From contig JAHBMJ010001589.1 in assembly GCA_018398765.1 (NCBI GenBank), positions 3,391 through 24,684 on the forward strand: DNA of 21,294 nucleotides. Reading direction: 5' to 3'. The stretch comes from Chromera velia. Its lineage: Eukaryota > Sar > Chromeraceae. Both the position numbers and the translations under genes were made by a program. Within the stretch, counting starts at the first letter, position 1. Each line of letters opens with the position of its first letter. Positions 1-14,644 of this stretch are shown here, piece by piece. The notes under the pieces are model-generated. The model saw nothing but the letters and a program-made list of their open reading frames with translations, had not been told where the DNA came from and did no database searches.

Positions 1-6837
<6,837 letters not shown>

Positions 6838-7229
6838 TCTTGCTATATCTTTCAACGGCTAAATGAATCGGCAGAAGCAGACGCTTTTGAATTACTCAGA
6901 GTGGATCACTAAGCAGGGGGACTGAGCTGGAATGACACTGCATACAAAACACCAAGACAAGAACCCGTCTACAGACCCGCGACTTCGCCCGTCCGTTGAA
7001 CATGCGTACGGCATGCCGTCTCCTTGCGCAAGCCTTTCTAGAAGGAGTGAGTGATTGAGCACGCAGCGACACATCTTCCATCGCACGAAATCCTTCAACC
7101 AGGAACTTTCGCATCAGGCGGTCGGGCTTTCGCGTCTGTAACCGTCTGCCTGCCCTATTGCTTGGTACATCATTGCATCGTCTGCCTTTGGATAAGGCCA
7201 GAAGGTACGTGTCCGTCTCCATGCAATGA

Positions 7230-7237
7230 TGCATGCA
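7230..7237. promoter_or_regulatory. TGCATGCA palindrome upstream of the AFG2-like gene
   Basis: A perfect 8-bp palindrome 393 bp upstream of the predicted start codon. TGCATGCA is a known ApiAP2 recognition sequence in apicomplexans. That it works as a promoter element here is inferred from motif and position only, and the motif also occurs at other places in the window. Confidence 0.25.
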
Positions 7238-7263
7238 ATCCTGAGAGTTGAATCCTCGAATCA

Positions 7264-7316
7264 ATCGGCGGCGGGACCGTCCGCGCGCCGCGGGCCGTGC
7301 GCGCGGCGCCGCGCGT
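7264..7316. other. Nearly pure G+C block rich in CpG
   Basis: Around 50 bp almost free of A and T, dominated by GCGC and CCGCGG-type palindromic words, abruptly bounded by ordinary sequence. It touches the outer side of the left inverted-repeat arm and may be part of the same element or a structured or methylated island. Confidence 0.6.
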
Positions 7317-7328
7317 GAGATGCATGGC

Positions 7329-7849
7329 GCATACCCTGGACATTAATTTGTGGCCATTTGTATGCTTTAACTTTCTTTTTCTTTTCTGCAGGCCTTCATA
7401 CAGGACCTGGGCCGGCCCCGACCGACGAGCGTGCGCCGTAGAGGGGGGAGGGATGCCGCCGCCGCCTGGCGCCCTCTGCATGCGTGGATGCAGAGAATGT
7501 ACGCACTCATTCATACATTATTCATCTGCATGCTCGTTTTCTTTCACGCTCCATACGGACTGACTGACTGACTGTGTCTGACTACGGTGCCTGGACTTTT
7601 GTCAATCGATGCAATACTCTGGTAGTGAGAAAGTGTGTGTGAGAGATGAGTAGAAAAGCTGTTAGAAAGCAAAGTAATGCGTAAACGGATAGGTAGCAAC
7701 AGCATGTGTTGTTTGCTCTTGCTTGGCTAGGGAGACACCCCCACCTCATGCTCAGGCGGGATGGTCAGTGAAAGGGGGGGATGGTTTTAGATTGGTCTCG
7801 CATGCCTAGGCACGCATAGAATGGCCACAAATTAATGTCCAGGGTATGC
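7329..7849. mobile_element. Candidate non-autonomous element with inverted-repeat arms (MITE or foldback type)
   Basis: Positions 7329-7358 and 7820-7849 are perfect inverted copies of one another over 30 bp, separated by 461 bp. Weaker similarity continues outward (a GTGAGA word and a GATGG/ATGGCG word on both sides) and inward (TATGC). No transposase-like frame lies between the arms, so any mobility would depend on proteins from elsewhere. No clear target-site duplication was found by eye. A structural or regulatory hairpin is an alternative. Confidence 0.5.
7558..7574. repeat. Short (GACT)n repeat
   Basis: Four GACT units in the interior of the candidate inverted-repeat element. Confidence 0.8.
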
Positions 7850-8294
7850 ACGCCATCTATCGCCGTCTCACGCCACTGTACGCGATCTTAAATTCTCCTG
7901 AGATCTTCTGACTTCCCTATAACTGACAGTGAGAATCAGTGAGATCACTGAAATATTGGACGGAAGTAAGATCATTGAGTAGACCCAAAGGAGTCGAAGA
8001 AACAGAACTGACTTCGACCTGCAGCACTGCGTTGACCAAACATAATTTTAGTTTGCACTGGCCCTAAATCCGTGGTCAAATCTAAGCTCGCCTTGAGGCA
8101 TTGGGAGCCTCGAATCTTCTTTTCAGTTTATTTTTGTGGTTTTGATCTTGACTCAGCTTTTTTTTCCATCGGCTTTCCCAAACAGCTTGCTTAGATCTGG
8201 AGTCGAGTTTTGAAGGCAGCTTACTCGGTTGTACGTTTAGTAAGACTTGAAATATTAATTTAAAAGAACAGTGAATCTGGTGGAGAACCCACCT
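7850..8294. other. Intergenic stretch before the decayed oxygenase/F-box gene
   Basis: No supported gene on either strand. Base composition becomes more AT-rich from about 7890 to 8270. It may hold the old promoter of the downstream plus-strand pseudogene, but I see no distinctive element. Confidence 0.5.
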
Positions 8295-9087
8295 ATGCTC
8301 ATCAGTCAAACCAAAAAAAGAAAGGGAGGAGACAGGATGGCGGCCAAGGCTTTTGAGGAGGCAGTCCACCGTCTTGAAAATCCTCTCGTTCACAGAGGGA
8401 CCTCTGAGCAACCTCCGACAGTTCGTATTTGTGCAAACAAGGACGAAAACAAGAGGCAGATTGTGAATATGAGTGATCCTCAAGACCTTGCTGCTCTATC
8501 GTCCCTTTGCGAAAAGGCGCCTTGTGGCAGAGGGACAGAGGATGTGCACGATCCAAAAATTCGATCCTGCCATCAGACAGACAGCTCGCGTGTAGAGGTT
8601 TATTTTGAGGGCTTGCAGGGAGTCCTCGATCAGGTACGAGAGAAGCTTACTCCCTTCTCTTCTCTATCCGCAGAGTTCTACAAGCTCCTTGTCTATCATA
8701 AGACTGATTTCTTCAAGCCGCACAGAAACAGTAGAAAGGCAGACGGACATATTTTCACTTTGGCTGTCGACTGTGGCAGCGACTGTTCGGGGAGGGCTCT
8801 GAAATTTCTGGGGACGCATCTGCTGAACACCAGATCGCAGAATGGAAGCAAGCGAGACGGTGATTCTGATGCTGACTCGCTGGGGGAAGAGCAGTCAGTG
8901 TCAGAGGGGGAGGGGGGAATGGTTTTATCAGAGGAAGCGGGACCGATATCAGAGGAGGAAGAGGAATTAATAGGAGGTGGGGCAGCAGCAGTATCACCAG
9001 AAGTAGAAGCAGTACTGGCTGCAGCGCTGGCTGTAGCAAAGCAAGCAACAGCAGAATACGCTAACCTCCCCGAGCCCTAACCAAAAA

Positions 9088-9197
9088 CAAAAGCCAAGAC
9101 TCAACCCCAACCCAAAGCTAAGGCCAAGGCTCAACCCCAAGCGAAAGTGAAAGCAAAAGCCAAGACTCGACCCCAACCCCAAGCTAAGGCCAAAGCT
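9088..9197 (+). repeat. Two 44-bp imperfect direct repeats encoding a Lys/Ala/Pro/Gln-rich linker
   Basis: Copies at 9088-9131 and 9154-9197 differ at only a few positions and have a 66-bp period, so the phase of the frame is kept. They encode KAKTQPQ-like peptide repeats directly after the in-frame TAA at 9078. Confidence 0.8.
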
Positions 9198-9554
9198 GTA
9201 GTGAAGGCATGGGCTCGTGACGGTTCGGAAAAGCCATACCCACTCACTCCGCAACTCTGGGCTTATCCGGCCATGTCCGGTCTATCCGAGGGCGAAGACG
9301 TGAAAAAATCGGGGCAGAGCCATGAAGAGACATCGTCTGATTGGCTGTCCGAGGGTAGGGCGGGTTCGTGGTGTTGTTGGTTGAACTCTGTCTTTCATGG
9401 AGTCACTGAAGGGACATGCGTGGTTGCAGTGTTCAACATTAGTTACAACGATGGAGAAGGGGGGGGGGGACGTATGAAGGGTCCGAAGTTCGCAGCACTG
9501 CAGGAGGCTTCAGCCTCCTACGCTGAACCATTCCACCCTAATCTGACTGACTTG

Positions 9555-9660
9555 TCCCGTCTCCGTCCACCGGAGCTCATTCAACGCATAGTCAGCTTTT
9601 TGGACCTGAAGTGTTTCTCCTCCCTTCCGTTGTTATGTAGATTGTTTTCCACCAGCCTCT
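9555..9660 (+). other. F-box-like segment within the decayed gene
   Basis: The translation contains L-x-P-P-E-L-I-x-R-I-V-S-F-L-D-L followed by S-L-x-x-L-C-R-x-F, the hallmark spacing of an F-box, which binds Skp1 in SCF ubiquitin ligases. The remainder (about 200 residues, with two Trp-rich hydrophobic stretches) is not recognised as a repeat domain such as LRR or WD40. Confidence 0.6.
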
Positions 9661-10844
9661 TTCCTGAAGACCGCACAACAGCTGCCCTTAGATCCATTTT
9701 ACATCCACCCATGACTCCCAAGGGGGCCCCGGAGATGGAGGGGGCAAGATGCAACTGGTTGATCAATCCGATAAGAAACATGTACAGTTTTTTCGGGACC
9801 CCCAGAGGCGAGCCTTTGCCCGCAGACAAACATGAGCAGGTCTTTGGGGCCGATAGGGTTGTCTATGAGGCAATCCGCTTAGCAACAGGCCGACCACCGC
9901 TGATTTATCAAAGCTCGGTAATCGTTTACAAGAGAGAATGGGAAGTAGATGAACAAGAATGTTTAAACGATGGCATTGGTGAGCCGGAAATTCAAGCAGG
10001 GGGGGACGCTTGGCTGGCTTGGTTTCCTTTGCTGATCCCTGTGTCTGTTTACGATCTGCCCCCTTTCTCCTTCTGTACAGCTCGTGAGCATGCGGAGGCA
10101 TTTAACTTCAGGGGCCTTGCTCTGCAGGCTGTCAGCTGGTTGCGCAATCTGCATCTGACAGATGAATCAGATGACATGGGCAGCCAGGAGGGTGAGGAAA
10201 ACGAAGTAGGGGAAGGTAATGAGGGGGGAGGGACAAGAGGCCACAGAGCAAAATACGTTGGCGGGGGGGACTGCTGCAGCGGGGGGCGGGGAGAATGGGG
10301 CAGAAGATGAAGACTAGCCTGACTTCGCCCCTGATCTCCGCGCGAGGATCCGTAAGCTGAAAAAGCAGAAGATTCCGACCCCTCTCAGGCCCGTCTTACG
10401 GGGGTGTCGATCTCTGGGTGATCTCGGAGTCTTCATGGCTGCAGTTTGGTATGAAGCTATAGCTAGCTCCGATAAAGAATCTGTGGTGGCTGCCGTAGCT
10501 GAGGCAGCCACAGAGCGTGTGTACGCCTACAATACTGATTGGTAATACACGCATGAAGTAGAGCCAGGTCCTGATTAGGATTTAGGCCGTGTGGACGCTC
10601 TGTGCGCTGGGCTGATTGATGAGACCGCCTCAGATCAGGCTGATGAGGAGGGTGGGAAAGGGCCGAGGGGGAGGGAATTAGTCAGAGCAGGTCTGGTTCC
10701 TTTTTCGTCTCCCTCTGTGATTGTTCGACCCCCATGCCGGGGTGAGGACGCAGAGATCTGGTGGCCCTACCAGCATGCTCAAAAGAGGGATTTTGGCGTC
10801 GAGAGGGTGTGGGGGAACTGTGGGAGGCATCACTCGAGAAAGTA

Positions 10845-12608
10845 AGAGCAAGAGTGAAAAGGACAGGAAAGTGGTATCCAAAACAGATAGGGACGAAACA
10901 AGGGAGGTCCAGTGGGCCCACTTTTTTCAAAGGATACGTACACGACCTGTTAGAGAGAGTAAGAAAGGAAGGGAGGGCTGGGAGAAGGAGAATAAGAGAA
11001 CAGGGAGAAAGACCGAAAGTACCGGTCGGAGAGGATGGGAGGTGGGTAGATTTTTTCTCCGTATTATTTGCAGATGGTACGACTTTGCTCGATGTAACAG
11101 ATAGAGAATTGAACAAACTGCTGGAGGGATTGAGGAAGTACATAGAGCCGCTCCGTCTCCTCTTTTCTAACAAATCGAGATTACTGAGGTTTGGAAGGCA
11201 AAGGCAGACAGAAGAGATCAGAATAGGCAGCGTAGTACTGAAAAAAGAGAAAGCACAGCTATTTTTAGGTCTGGTTCTTCCCTCAAACTGCAACCTTGAC
11301 GTAATGATGGCAGACAGAGCAGTGAGAGCAGAAAGATGCATCCAAGGATTGATAGAAAAGTTAGCTAGAGAGCCAGCCGTGCCACCTGCAGAATGTTTTC
11401 ATTTGTTTAATCAGACGGTGCGTGCAGTGTGGATGTATAGATACGAGATACACCCATGCACAGACAGGGCCTGTGCAGAGTTCGACGAAAAACAAAGACG
11501 CTTTGTGAGGTGGGTCTTGGGGCTAAGGAAGACAGAAAGCGCAGACACTACATTGATGGAGGGGGGGATGTTTCCAATTGACATTGAAGTGGCAGAGAGG
11601 ACGATCAGATGGGCAAGAAAGGCACTAAAAGAAAAGAAGAAGGAGGCGATTAGGCAGGCTGTCATTCATTGCTTGAGAGGAGGAGTGGAGGATGAACTGA
11701 AGAGGGGAAGAAGAACAGAGTTGCATCCCTTTCACTTCTTTCTGCACTTAAAGAAATGCACACAGACACTATTCACAGAGAGAGGCCTTCATCCTTTTTT
11801 AAAAGAGAAGCTCGCAGGCCAGCCAGGAGAGATAGAGACACACGCAGTGAATGAAAGAGTAGATAGGATGGAAAGATGGATTGTAAGCAAGACAGATAAA
11901 GAAATAAAAGAGAGGAAGAAAGAAATCTTCAGGTGGAGAATTGAGAGGGGAGTGAGAGAGAGAGATAGAAGAGAGAGAGAAAAAGGAAGAAAAGTCTATA
12001 TGGCACACATACATCGAACAAAAGCAAATGGAAACAGATTGCAGCTCATTTTGTTTGAAAAGATGTCAGAAGAAAGACCAAGAGAGGGAATGAAAATAGA
12101 GAAAGAAAAACTGGGACGGGTGCCCTTTTATTATAGAAGGGTAACACCAAGAGGAGAACACAGAAGGAGAGCAGCCTGCAGAGTAGGAGACAGGACGTTA
12201 GCGGGAACAAAGGGAAAAGTACCAGAAAGAGGAGGGCAGAGAGTGCCATTGGAGGAGAGACTCTGCCCTTTTTGCAAAGGATGGATGGAAACAGAGGTGT
12301 TGGAGGACGAGATCCATATGCTGACTGAGTGTCCGATTTATAATAGAGAAAGAGCGCGCATGTGTAGAACATTAGGAGCAGACTGGAACGAGGGAAGAGA
12401 AAAGAGAGCAAGAGAAGTTTGCAGAGAGAAAAGAGAAGGACAAAGAGGAAGACTACACACTGAGGCTCTGTTCAAATTCTTGATGAACGAAGGGCATAGT
12501 GTGGTGGATGAGTTTCTGGGGAGGGCGGCGTTCAGAAGAAGAGTGTTCAAGGAAAGCCCAGGAAGGTACGCACCTGGAAGCTCGTTAGATGAAACAGTGC
12601 TGGCATAG
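10845..12608 (+). pseudogene. LINE reverse transcriptase remnant with C-terminal CCHC-type knuckle
   Basis: The open frame continues to TAG 12606-12608. No ATG opens it; it is 5'-truncated. In order: TKQGRSSGPTFFKGYVHDLL resembles RT motif 4 (RQG..LSP.LF); FFSVLFADGTTLLDVTDREL is the palm motif with FADG in place of catalytic FADD; RLLFSNKSRLLRF and QLFLGLVLPS match the following RT motifs; the thumb-like region has FVRWVLGLRKTES. Near the C-terminus CPFC, then an ET/ED...H...C spacing ending CPIYNRERAR, matches the Cys/His knuckle of LINE ORF2 proteins. Because the second catalytic Asp is Gly and the fingers are absent, it should not be active as encoded. Several LINE clades share this layout and I do not assign one. 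Confidence 0.75.
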
Positions 12609-12920
12609 AGACACAGAGTGATCACAAAAAGAAAGGGAGGAACAGAAAGAAGAAAAGAAGAATACAAGACTATCCTGGAAGCAATGGAAGCAGAAAGACA
12701 GCTGAGGGAGGGAGAAGGAGAAATCGCTAAGAAAAGAATGGAGAGAGGGCGTGTACAAAGCCAAAGTGTCCTTTCATCCTGTGTCATTGGATCGATTTTT
12801 GGAGCAGTCCCTTCTGAGCAGCCCATAGACCAAAGCATGCAAAGCGTAGATAGATTGTTATTTGTTAGCGGCCTAGGAAACCAGGCGGGCCACGGGGTAT
12901 GGTCTGAGCCTCAGCGATGA
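12609..12920 (+). other. Open in-frame extension beyond the RT stop codon
   Basis: After TAG 12606 the same frame stays open for 103 codons to the next stop. The first half is highly charged (KRKGGTERRKEEYK, then Glu/Arg-rich), continuing the style of the RT C-terminus, and the second half is less biased. It may be the original C-terminus of the element protein cut off by a CAG to TAG change, or 3' UTR. Confidence 0.35.
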
Positions 12921-12926
12921 AGTACA

Positions 12927-12947
12927 CCCCCCTGCCATTTGCGGGGG
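12927..12947 (+). other. GC stem-loop at the putative 3' end of the LINE remnant
   Basis: A run of six C plus TGC pairs with GC plus five G around a short ATTT-containing loop, with a one-base bulge. Several LINEs carry a 3'-terminal hairpin recognised by their RT. The role here is inferred from position. Confidence 0.4.
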
Positions 12948-12970
12948 CGACCTCTATAAGACAAAACAGC

Positions 12971-13735
12971 AACAGTGCTCTAGGGTACCACTAATCACTA
13001 GTAACGTGATGTTTGTCTACAGAAATGTCCTCATGCTCGTTTTCCTCCCTTCTTCTGCCCGAGTAGAGGAAGAACGGAAGCTGGTGTCTCAAGTCTACCA
13101 GCATGACCCCTGATTTCAACTTAGATTTTAACATTTAAGTACAACTCTGAATACATTGAACGTACCAGTACATGTCGATTCATTCATTATGAAACATCGA
13201 AACATAAGTCTCATTATAGTGTTGAACTAGGTGTTGAAATGAGTTGAATTAAATATATCGATCAATGAATTCCACTGTAGATTGCACCTATGATTCATGC
13301 TTATGTTGTATTGATCATATAAATATCCCTGGATATAGTCCTAGGTAGTCCTATAAGGATAATCTATTTTTTTTCCGCTCTAGCCTCTAGGTCTACTACA
13401 TTATAGTCTACATATAGCAATCTGACTAGCATTTTAAGTTTTTATTTAACTGTTTAAGTCATGTGCATTCTACAGTTACATCTAGAGCTAGATCTAGAGT
13501 TACATGCATGTGTACATCATACTATATCTAAATTAAAATTTTAATTAATTGATATATATAGCTCTATAGATATAGCTATATAATATAGCTAAGTTTTGTG
13601 TACAAAATACTACAAAAACAAGTTTAAATCATCTATCGTTCAATCCCAGTTGTTTTTGCTCCAGCTGCCTTTCTTTTTTTGCTTAGAATCGGTTTCAAGT
13701 TTGTAGTCGGTGCTGATAAACAAATGCGATCCGAT
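12971..13735. other. AT-rich intergenic spacer
   Basis: No coding frame. From about 13090 to 13640 the sequence is far richer in A+T than the rest of the window and full of short palindromic words (TCTAGA, AGATCT, AGCTAT, TATATA). It separates the LINE remnant from the 3' end of the minus-strand membrane-protein gene. A minus-strand AATAAA at 13446-13441, about 290 bp after the stop codon, could act in polyadenylation, but AT-rich DNA makes chance likely. Confidence 0.6.
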
Positions 13736-14582
13736 TCAAATCTCAGCGATCACAGGGAAGGGAAAGCGGGTGTGAGGGGTTAAGAGGACAATTGGAAACA
13801 CTGGAGCCACCACAAGTCCGCCCTGCATACATACATACATACGTAAACACAGATACAAAGGGTCGGGGGCTGGGGATGTCCGTTCAGAAAAGTGAAATGC
13901 GAGGACCGTCCGAGCAGCGACGCACAGAAAGCGTGGAAAAAAGTGTAGCCCAAGCTCAGGTGACAGCCCAAGGAGCACAACGTCTTCCAACTCTTCTAGC
14001 ACGAGTCAGAAAAAGGGATTTGGACATCAAAAACGCAGGACACACACAAAAAAAGAAAACTGTGAAAATCGCAAAGCACCCAGATATGCTCCGCAGGCTG
14101 AAAAGATTGACAATGAATTCATCGTCTGGCCCATAGACACTCACGACACTGCATGCACTGCTGAAGGAGACTTAGAGAGAAAGAACCAACCACCATTGTC
14201 CAGAAAACGAAGTCGTCCTCGAGCATCCTGAAGATCAGGTGCGCCGGCCTCACAGGCAGGATCCGATCGCACACGCAAATGCACCCGCATACAAACAAGA
14301 CCATCACGAACACCGACACAAACACCTGCAGGCAGGCAACTCAAACCCCAAGTCCGACAAACTAGTCAATCAATTCACTCACTCACTTGCATGACCAATG
14401 CATGCATGCAGAGTTCAAGAACCCCTTGGCAACCTCGCTTACAAGAATTCCAGCTTCGCATGTGTAAATACAAAGAAACGCGCGGCACTGTTCAGGTTGG
14501 GGAGGGAGGAAGAGGGGGGGGGGAAACATGTTTCCTCTCTAGATCTCCGTCTCTCATTTCTGGACCACTGTCTCTCTCACAC

Positions 14583-14644
<62 letters not shown>

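Larger units (their letters stand above)
6838..7328. other. Intergenic: 5' flank of the AFG2-like gene
   Basis: No convincing coding frame on either strand. It contains the upstream region of the minus-strand ATPase gene, a TGCATGCA motif at 7230-7237 about 390 bp before its ATG, and an extremely GC-rich stretch at about 7264-7316. Confidence 0.6.
8295..10845 (+). pseudogene. Decayed 2OG-Fe(II) oxygenase-like plus F-box-like protein, broken by stops and a frameshift
   Basis: One frame runs from ATG 8295 (alternative ATG 8337) to TGA 10308, broken only by TAA at 9078. First segment: EFYKLLVYHKTDFFKPHRNS then HIFTLAVDCGSDCSGRALKF, resembling the iron-binding part of 2OG oxygenases (YKLL..FFKPHRDT..TL). 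Past the stop comes SVFHGVTEGTCVVAVFNISY, resembling the distal His/Arg end of the same fold. About 180 residues of acidic, then Lys/Ala/Pro/Gln-rich sequence separate the halves. The metal ligand expected in HxD is Asn (8727-8729) and the 2OG-binding Arg position is Cys (9417-9419). An F-box-like segment follows at about 9555-9660 (RLRPPELIQRIVSFLDLK). Beyond the G-runs near 10263-10290 the coding signal moves to another frame, with stops at 10315, 10543 and 10576, to 10845. A readthrough product, an intron removing the linker, or a retroelement 5' ORF cannot be excluded. Confidence 0.6.
10845..12970 (+). mobile_element. 5'-truncated non-LTR (LINE-type) retrotransposon remnant
   Basis: Reverse transcriptase palm, thumb and C-terminal knuckle are followed by a charged tail and a possible terminal hairpin. 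The endonuclease and the first half of the RT are missing, as in the 5' truncation common for LINE insertions. From about 10840 to 12760 the plus strand becomes strikingly purine-rich, which sets it apart from the sequence before and after. The left limit is taken from this shift and the onset of RT-like sequence. The right limit is just after the GC hairpin at 12927-12947 and is approximate. No poly(A) tail or target duplication was seen. Confidence 0.65.

Noticed and set aside
7264..7316. Ribosomal or other structured RNA gene
   Set aside because: Only palindromic GC words are visible, with no conserved RNA core, box or tRNA-like cloverleaf.
10682..11341. 219-codon minus-strand ORF with Leu/Ser/Pro-rich sequence
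   Set aside because: Antisense of the RT frame. The purine-rich plus strand gives few stops on the minus strand, and the plus frame has clear RT motifs.
9078..12608. Reassignment of TAA/TAG to glutamine (ciliate-like code)
   Set aside because: All stops in the central region could be Gln, but the ATPase exons (over 760 codons) and the 934-codon membrane gene contain no in-frame TAA or TAG while using CAA and CAG freely. Decay of the central region explains the stops better.
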